From positions 620,001-684,000 of the forward strand of contig NZ_WHUV01000003.1 of assembly GCF_009380155.1 (NCBI RefSeq): a stretch of 64,000 nt of DNA, given 5' to 3'. The stretch comes from Pseudomonas piscis (lineage in GTDB: Bacteria > Pseudomonadota > Gammaproteobacteria > Pseudomonadales > Pseudomonadaceae). Each line of letters opens with the position of its first letter. Positions within the stretch are counted from its first letter, which is position 1. The notes under the pieces were generated by a model. That model ran no database searches, had not been told where the DNA came from, and was given only the letters and a program-made list of their open reading frames with translations. Shown piece after piece: positions 1-8,201 of the stretch. The position numbers and the translations under genes are program-made.

Positions 1-402
1 CAGCAGGCTCAGGACCGCCCGCTCGGCCTCGGGAGCGGTTTCCCCGTGCTCGGCGTCAGTCCAGCCCAGCACGTTGCGAGCGTATTCCAGCACCGCGTGC
101 TGGAAGCCGCCGCAGGTGCCGAGAAAGGGCCGCTGTTTCTCCCGGGCCACGCGGATCGCCAGCAGTGCCCCGGCCATGTTGCGATAGGGGCTGCCGGGCA
201 CGCACCAGATGCCATCGAAACCTTCCAGTTGCCCGGCATCGTGCAAGTGTTCGGTAGCCAGCCACTGGTATTGCAGTTGCACGCCCGTCTCGATGGCGGC
301 TCGTTCCAGGGCCAGGGGCAGGGCCTGGTGCGCGGTGATCCGGGGATCGTGATCACCCACCAGGGCGATGCGAATCAGTGGTGTCGCTGGGTGTGCGGGC
401 AT
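1..402 (-). CDS. CTP synthase C-terminal region-related glutamine amidotransferase (3' end cut by window)
   Basis: Class I glutamine amidotransferase-like protein related to the C-terminal domain of CTP synthase, but encoded without the synthetase domain. The 134 visible residues begin with an Ile-Ala-Leu-Val-Gly-Asp strand, a PGSPYRN turn at about 69-75 and the nucleophile elbow GTCGGFQ at 95-101, with Cys97 the expected catalytic residue; the His-Glu part of the triad would lie beyond the window. The ATG is preceded by GAGGAG with a 6-base spacer. It is divergent from a LysR-type gene only 88 bp away, which suggests that regulator controls it. Substrate unknown; orphan proteins of this type are annotated as putative glutamine amidotransferases. 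Confidence 0.8.
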   Translation of the reverse strand, partial: MPAHPATPLIRIALVGDHDPRITAHQALPLALERAAIETGVQLQYQWLATEHLHDAGQLEGFDGIWCVPGSPYRNMAGALLAIRVAREKQRPFLGTCGGFQHAVLEYARNVLGWTDAEHGETAPEAERAVLSLL

Positions 403-453
403 GGGGCACTCCTCTGTTCATGCTGGCTTGTGGTCGGTTGGCGGCCACTATAG

Positions 454-470
454 ATTGGCGCTGGTGCAAT
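454..470. promoter_or_regulatory. candidate LysR-type binding box
   Basis: The sequence ATTG-N9-CAAT is an inverted repeat of the T-N11-A type bound by LysR regulators. It sits in the 88-bp gap between the amidotransferase gene and the divergent LysR gene, where an autoregulated divergent operator is expected. Seen as a motif only; binding is inferred. Confidence 0.45.
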
Positions 471-490
471 CAATATTGGCGTTTTGACAA

Positions 491-1369
491 GTGATCAATG
501 CAGTAGCGCACTATCAACTGGACTATCCCGACCTGGCGCTGATCCTGGCCCTGGTCCGTGGCGGCTCCCTGGCCCGCGCGGCCGCCCTGCTCAAGGTCGA
601 TGTCTCGACGGTGTTTCGCGCGGTGCGCCGGCTCGAGGCCGGGCTTGGCCAGCAACTGTTCGACAAGAGCCGCGCCGGCTATTTGCCCACCGGCCTGGCC
701 CAGGCCCTGGCCCAGCAAGCCGAGCAGGCGGAACAGGCGCTGGAGGCGGCGCGGATCGGTGTGGCCAGGGGCGGAGAGGTGATCAGCGGTACGGTGCGCC
801 TGACCTGCACCGACTCGGTGTTGCACAGCTTGTTGCTGCCGGCGCTGGCGCAGTTCATGCCGAACTACCCGGCTCTGGTCATCGAGCTGTGCACTTCCAA
901 CGATTTTGCCAACCTCAGCCGGCGCGATGCGGATATCGCCGTGCGCCTGACCGCGACGCCGCCCGAGCATCTGGTGGGGCGCTGCCTCGGGGCTGTGGCT
1001 TATCGCTTGTATGCCAGTGTCGCGTACTGCCAGCGGGTGGATTGCAGCGAGCTTTCGCAGCTGGCGTGGATCGCCCCGGACGACTTCCTGCCCGACCATC
1101 CGACGGTGGCCTGGCGGCGCCAGCAGTGGCCTGGGGTGCAACCGGCCTATCGCTGCAACAGCATGCAGTCGGTGGTGGAACTGGTGCGTGCAGGGCTTGG
1201 GGTCGCGGCGCTGCCGGACTTTCTCGTTGCCGACGGGACGCTGGTGCCCTTGAGCGAACCCCTGGGCCATGAAACGGCCCTGTGGTTGCTGACCCGGCCG
1301 GATTGCCGGGCCCTGCGCTCGGTGGTGACACTATTCGATGAGCTGGCGCGCCACCTGCGCTGGAGTTGA
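491..1369 (+). CDS. LysR family transcriptional regulator
   Basis: A 292-residue LysR regulator of usual length. The N-terminal winged helix-turn-helix covers about residues 14-72 (GGSLARAAALLKVDVSTVFR followed by VRRLEAGLGQQLF), and residues 95-290 form the periplasmic-binding-protein-like effector domain, including the typical VVELVRAGLGVAALPDF segment. The open frame begins at a GTG; no ATG is available in frame near the domain start. Likely controls the divergent amidotransferase gene and itself through the ATTG-N9-CAAT box upstream. The effector is unknown. Confidence 0.88.
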   Translation: MINAVAHYQLDYPDLALILALVRGGSLARAAALLKVDVSTVFRAVRRLEAGLGQQLFDKSRAGYLPTGLAQALAQQAEQAEQALEAARIGVARGGEVISGTVRLTCTDSVLHSLLLPALAQFMPNYPALVIELCTSNDFANLSRRDADIAVRLTATPPEHLVGRCLGAVAYRLYASVAYCQRVDCSELSQLAWIAPDDFLPDHPTVAWRRQQWPGVQPAYRCNSMQSVVELVRAGLGVAALPDFLVADGTLVPLSEPLGHETALWLLTRPDCRALRSVVTLFDELARHLRWS

Positions 1370-1374
1370 AACGC

Positions 1375-1914
1375 TCAGGCGCCGGGCTGTTCCTTGCGCA
1401 CGAAGTGCTCGTGCATTTCGCTGGTCAGGTTCTCGATACGCTCGGTCAACTGCTTGGTCATTTCCGTCAGGCGAGTGTTCTGCTCCAGCAATTCCAGCAA
1501 TTGCGCGGTGGTCTGGGCGGCCTCGGCCTGGCGCTCGCTATTGGCGACGGCCAGGGCTTCGCGGTGTTGCGCGTCGGCGTCGGACTGGGCCTTGTCCCGG
1601 GCGGCCTGGCGCGTCTGCGCCAGGAGGATCAGCGGCGCGGCATAGGCCGATTGCAGGCTGAAGGCCAGGTTCAGGAGGATGAAGGGGTAGACATCGAAGT
1701 GGGTCAGCCCGCTGAGGTTCAGGGCCACCCAGATCACCACTACCAGGGTCTGCGCGCCGAGGAAGGCCGGGGTGCCGAAGAAGCGGGCGAAGGCCTCGGC
1801 CTTCAGGGCGAAACTGTCGGTGCCGAAGGTCGGCGCCAAGTGGGCATGGGCGCGATGAAAGCGCAGGTGATCGGTGCTCGAGGTGGTTTTTTCCGGGGTG
1901 TCGCTGGAACTCAT
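1375..1914 (-). CDS. DUF1003 family inner-membrane protein
   Basis: A 179-residue protein with two hydrophobic segments at about 52-69 and 77-100 separated by a short loop, followed by a long Ala/Gln/Glu-rich coiled coil (about 105-170). This arrangement and the segment FILLNLAFSLQSAYAAPLIL are characteristic of DUF1003 membrane proteins, whose function is not established. The start is well supported by GGAGG six bases before the ATG. It lies convergent to the LysR gene with only a few bases between the stops. Confidence 0.85.
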   Translation of the reverse strand: MSSSDTPEKTTSSTDHLRFHRAHAHLAPTFGTDSFALKAEAFARFFGTPAFLGAQTLVVVIWVALNLSGLTHFDVYPFILLNLAFSLQSAYAAPLILLAQTRQAARDKAQSDADAQHREALAVANSERQAEAAQTTAQLLELLEQNTRLTEMTKQLTERIENLTSEMHEHFVRKEQPGA

Positions 1915-2003
1915 GGTGGCCTCCGCCAGGCGTTGGAACGTCGGGCCACTATAGCTTTGCAGGCCGTTCCCGGCGTCATTATCGACGCCGGGAACGGCTT
2001 CTC

Positions 2004-3323
2004 TCAGAGCGCGCCGCGTTCCCCGGCGAATACGCTCACGGCGTCTACCGCTTCGCTGGCGCCGTCACGAATCTGCAGGATCGCGGAGCCCGCCTGGTCG
2101 GCCAGTTGCACACCCTTGGCCGCCCGCTCCCGGGTGCCGTCCATGCTCTTGATGGCTTGCAGGGTTTCGTTCTGGATCATGTCGATCATGCTGGAGATCT
2201 CCGCCGTCGAGCCGCTGGTGCGGGCCGCCAGTTGGCGCACTTCATCGGCCACCACGGCGAAGCCGCGCCCTTGCTCGCCAGCCCGGGCGGCCTCGATGGC
2301 GGCATTGAGCGCCAGCAGGTTGGTCTGGTCGGCGATGCCGCGGATGGTGTTGACGATGGCGGTGATCTGCTCCGAGCGCTCGCCGAGCCGGGCGATCTGC
2401 GAGGAGGAGTCCTCGATGTTGCTGGCGATCTGGCGCATTTCGCTGGCGGCCTGCTGGATCACTCCGGTGCCTTGCTCGGCGACTTTACGGGTCTGTACCG
2501 AGATGTGGTACGCCTGGGCCGCGCTCTTTGCATCGCGCTCGTGTTTTTCCACCTGCTCAGTGACGTCGGCGGCGTACTTGACCACCTTGCACAAGCGCCC
2601 GGCGGCGTCGTACACCGGGTTGTAGTTGGCCTCCAGCCACAGGGTGCGACCGTGTTTGTCGATGCGTTCGAAGCGGCCGTTGATGAACTGGCCCTGGTTG
2701 AGGCGATTCCAGAAGTCCTGGTAGCTGCTGCTGTTGGCCAGTTCCGGCTTGCAGAACATCCGGTGATGCTTGCCCTTGATCTCGGCCAGGCTGTAGCCCA
2801 GGCGCCCGAGGAAGTTGGCGTTGGCGTCGAGGATGGTGCCGTCGAGGTTGAATTCGATCACCGCCATGGCCCGGTCGATGGCGTCCAGCTTGTTCCGGGC
2901 CTCGACTTCCTCCTGGATCCTGGTGGTGACGTCCAGGGCGTACTTGACCACCTTGTAGACTTTGCCGGCTTCATCGCGGATGGGGTTGTAGCTGGCTTCC
3001 AGCCACAGGCTGCGGCCATCGCTGGCCAGGCGCTCGAAGGTGCCGGATTCGAAATGGCCGTCCCGCAGGCGGGTCCACAGTTTCTGGTAGTCGCTGCTGC
3101 GGGCATATTCGGCCGTACAGAACAGCCGGTGGGATTGGCCCAGGACCTGGTCTTCGCGATAACCCAAGGTCTTGAGGAAATTATCGTTGGCCCGCAGCAC
3201 ACTGCCGTTGAGGTCGAACTCGATCACCGCCATGGAGCGGTCGATGGCGTCCAGCATGCGGGATTGTTCGGCGATGGTCCGGTTCAGGGAATCGATGGTC
3301 TTGTTGTGGCGGTTGAATAGCAT
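2004..3323 (-). CDS. bdlA: cytoplasmic PAS-PAS methyl-accepting transducer, BdlA-like
   Basis: A 439-residue soluble chemotaxis-type transducer. Two PAS domains in tandem (about 20-135 and 142-257) share the repeated signature DAIDR-MAVIEF and each ends in a PAC motif (YKVVKYALDVT and CKVVKYAADVT), so they arose by internal duplication. The C-terminal part is a short methyl-accepting signalling domain with the conserved hairpin tip around GRGFAVVADEVRQLA. No transmembrane segment is visible. The architecture and length match BdlA of P. aeruginosa, which links c-di-GMP and redox cues to biofilm dispersal. The protein stops soon after the hairpin, giving a truncated signalling arm as in BdlA. 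The neighbouring GGDEF gene fits a c-di-GMP role, but the symbol is by architecture, not by alignment. Confidence 0.78.
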   Translation of the reverse strand: MLFNRHNKTIDSLNRTIAEQSRMLDAIDRSMAVIEFDLNGSVLRANDNFLKTLGYREDQVLGQSHRLFCTAEYARSSDYQKLWTRLRDGHFESGTFERLASDGRSLWLEASYNPIRDEAGKVYKVVKYALDVTTRIQEEVEARNKLDAIDRAMAVIEFNLDGTILDANANFLGRLGYSLAEIKGKHHRMFCKPELANSSSYQDFWNRLNQGQFINGRFERIDKHGRTLWLEANYNPVYDAAGRLCKVVKYAADVTEQVEKHERDAKSAAQAYHISVQTRKVAEQGTGVIQQAASEMRQIASNIEDSSSQIARLGERSEQITAIVNTIRGIADQTNLLALNAAIEAARAGEQGRGFAVVADEVRQLAARTSGSTAEISSMIDMIQNETLQAIKSMDGTRERAAKGVQLADQAGSAILQIRDGASEAVDAVSVFAGERGAL

Positions 3324-3690
3324 GTTGGCTGGTGCTCTGTGGGAAAAACGTTGCGTCGGTCCCTATTGAGTGCGCCGGTATGCCGAATGCTCCCTGACAT
3401 CCGACATTATCTGCTCAATGCCAGCGTTCCATGGCTGACAGAAAAACTCACAGTGCTGATGCGGGACGACGCTTCGGGCGAGCGCCGGTGGCCATATCAG
3501 GTGGATACGTATTGGCTGCGAGTCGATTTAATTGGCTTGGCCTGGCTAACGGTTGTAGCCGCAGCGCTGCACAGGAAAGGCGGGCGCTGTCGCGAAGTGG
3601 CGGCATTATGATGGCATTGGCGCTGAAAAATCCAAATAAACTTGTACAAAAATATTTTTTACTTCCTTTTTGTATAAGTTTTTCAAGCTC
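3324..3690. other. intergenic region between bdlA-like and cyclase genes
   Basis: About 370 bases without a convincing gene. It should hold the promoter of the minus-strand bdlA-like gene. The part at 3630-3680 is distinctly AT-rich, next to the stop of the cyclase gene. Short open frames here have no family resemblance and no good ribosome binding site. Confidence 0.5.
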
Positions 3691-4761
3691 TTATGCCATT
3701 TGCGCCTGGGACAGACGATCCCCGTCATCGTTGCTGGCGGTCCGGTTGCGGCCATTGTTCTTGGCCTGGTACAGCGCCTGGTCCGCGGCATGCAGCCAGG
3801 CCGACGGATCCTTGAAGTTCGAGTCGAACACCGCCAGGCCGATGCTCAGGCTGACCTTCAAGTCTTCGATGTGCGGATGCCGGTACTGGCTGAAGACCTG
3901 GCGCAGGCGCTCCATGACCTCCACCGCCTGCGGGTGGCTCATGCGCGGCAGGATCACGCAGAACTCGTCGCCGCCATAGCGTCCGGCAAGGTCGTCATGG
4001 CGCAGGTTGCGCCGCAGTTCGTTGCTCAGGTGGCGCAGTACCGTGTCGCCGATGAGGTGGCCGTAGGTGTCGTTGATCGATTTGAAATGATCGATATCGA
4101 TCAGCGCGATGCTGGCCTCGATCTGCCGCTGCTGGCACTTGTGGAAATTGATGTGCAGCAGGTCTTTCCAGGAACCGTGGTTGAGCAGGCCGGTCAGGCT
4201 ATCGGTGCGGCTCAGGGCGCTCAGGGCCCGCTTGTGCTCCGACAACTTGATCGCCAGGCGGTAGCAGACGGTGCCTACCGCCAGCGGGTAGAGGGTCAGC
4301 ATGGGCAGGCAGGCGTAGACCTGCAGGTCGCTGATCCGGGTCGTGAAGCTGGCGCCGAACAGGGCCCAGGACAGCAGTACTCCGCCGCACTGGGCCAGGC
4401 TGCCGCGAATGAACAGGCGCAACCCTCCAGCGGCCACGTTGTTCATGGCCATCATCGACAGGATGGTCACCGTCGGTAGCGGGTTGAATTGCATGGTGGC
4501 CGCCCAGAACCCGCCGAGCAGCGAGTCGTACAGCATGTTGCGGCGCTCCGCCTGGTAGGGAAAGGCCGAACGGGTGGAGAGCTGGCAAGCCAGGTGAGGC
4601 CAGAGCAGGCCATGGAACAGGAGCAGGGCCCAGACCCAGTCCGGTGGTGCCAGGGGCTGGATTGCGGCGAAGACACTGATACCGCCGATGCCTAGACCTA
4701 TGATCCTTGGTCGATAGATGCGCCGGGCAAATGACAGCCCCTTGCCGCGTTGATTTTCCAT
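3691..4761 (-). CDS. membrane diguanylate cyclase, MASE2-GGDEF
   Basis: Makes c-di-GMP from two GTP. The N-terminal 165 residues hold several membrane helices ending in a Met/Ala-rich helix that resembles the MASE2 sensor of AdrA/DgcC proteins; the C-terminal half is a GGDEF domain. The catalytic motif is intact (GRYGGDEFCVILPR), and an RHDD inhibitory I-site lies exactly five residues upstream, so product feedback inhibition is expected. A GTG 12 bases upstream is possible, but the ATG at 4761 is better placed behind an AGGA sequence. It neighbours the BdlA-like transducer on the same strand, suggesting a local c-di-GMP module. Confidence 0.88.
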   Translation of the reverse strand: MENQRGKGLSFARRIYRPRIIGLGIGGISVFAAIQPLAPPDWVWALLLFHGLLWPHLACQLSTRSAFPYQAERRNMLYDSLLGGFWAATMQFNPLPTVTILSMMAMNNVAAGGLRLFIRGSLAQCGGVLLSWALFGASFTTRISDLQVYACLPMLTLYPLAVGTVCYRLAIKLSEHKRALSALSRTDSLTGLLNHGSWKDLLHINFHKCQQRQIEASIALIDIDHFKSINDTYGHLIGDTVLRHLSNELRRNLRHDDLAGRYGGDEFCVILPRMSHPQAVEVMERLRQVFSQYRHPHIEDLKVSLSIGLAVFDSNFKDPSAWLHAADQALYQAKNNGRNRTASNDDGDRLSQAQMA

Positions 4762-4943
4762 GTATTCCTGCACCAGATTCTGTAGTGGAGCACCGTGCCG
4801 GTGCTCCCGCGGCTTGGCCGCTTGTCGGATCAGTCCGGCGAATATTGTCAGTCATTCCAGGGACAATAATCAGTGTCCTTCGAAGCCATTTCAGCGTGCT
4901 GGAGGCAGGTTGTAGCGGGCAAGGGGGGCAGGGCGGGGGAAGT

Positions 4944-5552
4944 TCAGGCCTGATAGTGGCCGAGGAACATGTCCAGGGCCGATTCGACCACCTGCGATTG
5001 CATGTCCGGGGTCAGGGGTGGGTGGCCGAGGCTGATCTGCGGCCACAGGGCGAAGCTCTTGAGCAGGCCGTGCATCTGCTGGGCCGCGAACTCCGCATCC
5101 ACCGGCTTGATCCGGGCGTCGGCCTGGGCAGCGCGAATCCAGCGGCTCAGGGATTCTTCCCGTTCTCCCAGGCGCGCCACCATGTCCTGCGCGCGTTCCG
5201 GTGAATGGATGGCTGCGGCGATGGCCACCCGGGCGAGATCGAGGAAGTTGTCGTCGGCGAGCAATTGCAGCTTGGCCCGCAGCAGGTTGGCCAGTTGTTC
5301 ACGCAGGGGCTGGTCGCTGCGGTAGATGATTTCCGTCTGTGCGCTGATGCTGGCCCACAGTTGATTGAGGATCTCGGCGAACAGCTCTTCCTTGCTGGGG
5401 AAGTGGTTGTACACCGTGCGTTTGGAAACTCCCGCCGTGGCAGCGATCTTGTCCATGCTGGTGATGTCGAAACCACAGGCGCGGAACTCGCTGATCGCCG
5501 CCTGGATGATGGCGTTGCGCTTGAGGTCGGTGCGGCGCTTCGGAGCTGTCAT
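4944..5552 (-). CDS. TetR/AcrR family regulator
   Basis: A 202-residue TetR family repressor. The N-terminal helix-turn-helix is clear: AAISEFRACGFDITSMDKIA followed by AGVSKRTVYNHFPSKEELF (about 17-60). The C-terminal half is a helical ligand domain that resembles the AefR-like TetR group. It is divergent from a metallo-hydrolase gene, and a perfect 9-bp inverted repeat lies in the shared promoter, so it probably represses itself and the hydrolase. Inducer unknown. Confidence 0.9.
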   Translation of the reverse strand: MTAPKRRTDLKRNAIIQAAISEFRACGFDITSMDKIAATAGVSKRTVYNHFPSKEELFAEILNQLWASISAQTEIIYRSDQPLREQLANLLRAKLQLLADDNFLDLARVAIAAAIHSPERAQDMVARLGEREESLSRWIRAAQADARIKPVDAEFAAQQMHGLLKSFALWPQISLGHPPLTPDMQSQVVESALDMFLGHYQA

Positions 5553-5626
5553 GGGTCGGGTTCGTTCAGGGTGGTCGGGAAAAGCATCCGGCAGTCTACT
5601 TTGTCTTAATCCTGTTGCAATGCAGA

Positions 5627-5648
5627 AACTACACTGTGTAGTGTAGTT
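5627..5648. promoter_or_regulatory. candidate TetR operator
   Basis: Perfect inverted repeat AACTACACT-GTGT-AGTGTAGTT (9-bp arms, 4-bp spacer) in the gap between the TetR gene and the divergent metallo-hydrolase gene. Size, symmetry and position fit a TetR-type operator. Binding is inferred. Confidence 0.65.
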
Positions 5649-5754
5649 CGCATTCGAAACGATGATCCGCGGTCGGTGCCTGGGTGCAAGGCCAAATGAT
5701 CATCCAGCAGCGCAACGCCGGCATTTCACAGCGTTCCATGGAGTCACTCAAGTC

Positions 5755-6813
5755 ATGGCCATTGTCTCGTCCAACGTCACTCGTGTTCCCCGCCAGGAAA
5801 CCTCACGCCAGGAACAGGGAGCCTTTCGCAACCATGCTCCGGTGAGTCGTGCAGGCTTCGGCAAGACCTTGCAGATCTTCTGGAACATGCTGTTCCACAA
5901 GCCGCGCAATACCCGCCCGGCCGGCGCTATCCCGGTGCAGCCCCTGACCCGCGAACAGCTGCTGGCTGCGCCGGACCAGAGCGTCTTCAGGCTTGGGCAT
6001 TCCACGGTGTTGCTGAAGATGCGTGGCAAGTTCTGGATCACCGACCCGGTGTTCGCCGAGCGTGCTTCGCCAGTGCAATGGGCCGGGCCCAAGCGTTTCC
6101 ACCAGCCGCCGATCAGCCTCGCGGCATTGCCCGAGATCGAGGCTGTCATCCTCTCCCACGACCACTACGACCATCTGGACCACCAGACGGTACTGGCCCT
6201 GGCCAGCAAGACCCGGCACTTCCTCACGCCCCTGGGCGTGGGCGATACCCTGATCAAGTGGGGCGTGCCCGCAGCCAAGGTGCGGCAACTGGACTGGTGG
6301 CAGGGGTGTGAAATCGAAGGCATCTGCTTCATCGCCACGCCATCGCAGCACTTCTCCGGGCGCGGCCTGTTCGATGGCAACCGCACCTTGTGGGCCTCCT
6401 GGGTGATGATCGATGGGCTGACCCGGATCTTCTTCAGCGGCGATACCGGCTACTTCGATGGCTTCAAGCGCATTGGCCAGCAGTACGGTCCGTTCGACCT
6501 GACGCTGATGGAGACCGGCGCCTACAACGTTCAATGGCCGCATGTGCACATGCAGCCGGAGCAAACGTTGCAGGCCCATATCGACCTGCAGGGCCGGTGG
6601 TTGCTGCCGATCCACAACGGCACCTTCGATCTGGCCATGCACGCCTGGCATGAGCCCTTCGACCGGATCCTGGCCCTGGCCTGGGAGCGCAGCATCAATA
6701 TCGCTACCCCGCAGATGGGACAGCTCTTCAGCCTTGGCCAGCCCGACCGGGGAACGGCCTGGTGGCTGGAAGTGGAAGAGGTGCTGGAAGAGGCGGGTGT
6801 CGAGTCGGCCTGA
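5755..6813 (+). CDS. metallo-beta-lactamase fold hydrolase, NAPE-PLD/UlaG-like
   Basis: A 352-residue metal-dependent hydrolase. The zinc motif SHDHYDHLD is present at about 139-147, with further ligands in the SGDTGY region, the PIHNGTFDLAMHAW segment and a C-terminal His. Order of motifs and the tail MHAWHEPF resemble the N-acylphosphatidylethanolamine phospholipase D-like subfamily, so a lipid-like or phosphodiester substrate is possible but not shown. No signal peptide is seen. I chose the ATG at 5755 because a GGAG lies upstream and the longer frame reads back across the promoter and operator. Divergent TetR gene is the likely regulator. Confidence 0.85.
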   Translation: MAIVSSNVTRVPRQETSRQEQGAFRNHAPVSRAGFGKTLQIFWNMLFHKPRNTRPAGAIPVQPLTREQLLAAPDQSVFRLGHSTVLLKMRGKFWITDPVFAERASPVQWAGPKRFHQPPISLAALPEIEAVILSHDHYDHLDHQTVLALASKTRHFLTPLGVGDTLIKWGVPAAKVRQLDWWQGCEIEGICFIATPSQHFSGRGLFDGNRTLWASWVMIDGLTRIFFSGDTGYFDGFKRIGQQYGPFDLTLMETGAYNVQWPHVHMQPEQTLQAHIDLQGRWLLPIHNGTFDLAMHAWHEPFDRILALAWERSINIATPQMGQLFSLGQPDRGTAWWLEVEEVLEEAGVESA

Positions 6814-6875
6814 CACCGCATGCCGGCGCCGGTGCATGTCGTCCGGGGACGGATGGTTAAGCCCCAGGCGCGGGA

Positions 6876-7193
6876 TCATTCGATCATGACGTAGTCCGGG
6901 CGCTCCATCGGGTTGGGAGTCGCTCCCCTGACGTTCATGCCCCGGCCAGGAGCGAAGCCCGGGAAAAACACCAGCCCCTGGCTTTCCAGGCAGAACGCCA
7001 GGGCCAGGCGCGTCACGTCACGGACGTCGAAGCCGGCTTCGAAACGCTGGATCGCCTGTACCGACACCGTGGATTCGCGGGACAGGCGTTCCATATCCCA
7101 ATCCAGCATGTCGCGGGCCTGGGTGCAGTGCCTTGGGGTGAACTGGTAAAGAGCGATACGTTCCAGGGTGATTTTCATCGCTAGAGAGGCCAT
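6876..7193 (-). CDS. small XRE-type helix-turn-helix protein
   Basis: A 105-residue protein whose central part (about 22-70) reads as an HTH_XRE domain: ARDMLDWDMERLSRESTVSV then IQRFEAGFDVRDVTRLALA. The C-terminal 30 residues are Pro/Gly-rich. The start at 7193 follows GGAG at 8 bases. A single gene without an evident partner; it might act as an autoregulated repressor. Target unknown. Confidence 0.78.
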   Translation of the reverse strand: MASLAMKITLERIALYQFTPRHCTQARDMLDWDMERLSRESTVSVQAIQRFEAGFDVRDVTRLALAFCLESQGLVFFPGFAPGRGMNVRGATPNPMERPDYVMIE

Positions 7194-7295
7194 GGGTTTT
7201 CTCCGGAAGGTCGATGTGTGAAATTTTACTGTATATTTGTACAGTCATTCGGCTTGCGGATCAAACCCGATTGCGGGTGCTGCACGGACCTTTGG

Positions 7296-8087
7296 TCACA
7301 AGGTCTTTCCCGGCTTGGATTCCAGGTGATTCAGATAGGTGGTGGGGGAGTGCCCCAGCACCCGGCGAAACATGGTGGAGAATGCCCCGGGGCTGTCGTA
7401 GCCGAAGTCCAGGGCGATTCGCGTCACGCTCTGCGCCGCTGCCAGGCGAGCCAGGGCCTGGACCACGCAGGCCTGCTGGCGCCATTGAATGAAGCTCATG
7501 CCCGTCTGCTGGCGAAACCCGCGATTGAAGGTGCGCAGGCTGACATGCAACTGCTGGGCCCAGGACTGGGGCGACTGGTGGATATCGGGACGCATGAGGA
7601 AGGCCTGGCACAACTCCAGCAGTGGTCCGGCCATGGGCAACGGGATGTGCAGGGGCAATGGCGGGCAGCGTTGCAGTTCGCGCAGCAGCAACTCGATCAG
7701 CAAGCCATCGCGCCCTTGCTGGTCGTATTCAAGGGGGATCTGCACCGCCTCCAACAGCAACTGACGCAACAGCGGCGACACACCGATGACCTGGCACCCA
7801 CGACTGTCCAGCGGCGCAGCGTCAGGCTCGATGTACAGGCTGCGGGTACTGACCCCGAGCATCAGCACTTCATGTTCCACCTGGGGCGGGATCCACACCG
7901 CACGCTGGGGCGGAACCACCCAATTACCCTGTTCGGTAGCCACCTGCATGACGCCGGTGGCGCCGTACAGGAGCTGCGCTCGTCGATGGCGGTGGCGGGG
8001 CAGGCGCTGGCCGTCGGCGTAATCGGTACCGATAGCCACTACCGGGCGTGGCGTCTGGTCCAGCTGGTCGATGGGGATATTGCGCAT
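7296..8087 (-). CDS. AraC family transcriptional regulator
   Basis: AraC/XylS regulator of about 263 residues with an N-terminal cupin-like sensing domain (LPRHRHRRAQLLY, WVVPPQRAVWIPP) and the two-helix-turn-helix DNA-binding domain at the C-terminus (SLRTFNRGFRQQTGMSFIQW; IALDFGYDSPGAFSTMFRR). The frame extends upstream to an ATG at 8123, but that extension would place a perfect palindrome (8105-8120) inside the coding region, so I favour 8087; neither start has a strong Shine-Dalgarno. Divergent from a TSUP exporter gene, which it may control. Confidence 0.88.
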   Translation of the reverse strand: MRNIPIDQLDQTPRPVVAIGTDYADGQRLPRHRHRRAQLLYGATGVMQVATEQGNWVVPPQRAVWIPPQVEHEVLMLGVSTRSLYIEPDAAPLDSRGCQVIGVSPLLRQLLLEAVQIPLEYDQQGRDGLLIELLLRELQRCPPLPLHIPLPMAGPLLELCQAFLMRPDIHQSPQSWAQQLHVSLRTFNRGFRQQTGMSFIQWRQQACVVQALARLAAAQSVTRIALDFGYDSPGAFSTMFRRVLGHSPTTYLNHLESKPGKTL

Positions 8088-8104
8088 GCCGACGAGTCCC
8101 GTGC

Positions 8105-8120
8105 TTGGCGTAAACGCCAA
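8105..8120. promoter_or_regulatory. palindrome between araC-like and exporter genes
   Basis: TTGGCGTAAACGCCAA is a perfect inverted repeat of 7-bp arms with a 2-bp centre, lying between the two divergent genes. It could be the regulator operator. AraC proteins more often bind direct repeats, so this is tentative. Confidence 0.4.
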
Positions 8121-8201
8121 CATTATTGGCTGACTTACTGAAGCCGGCCAAGCGCCGGCGTTCTATCGTCCGGACTTTCCCTGGCTGACGGATGCTGTTC
8201 G

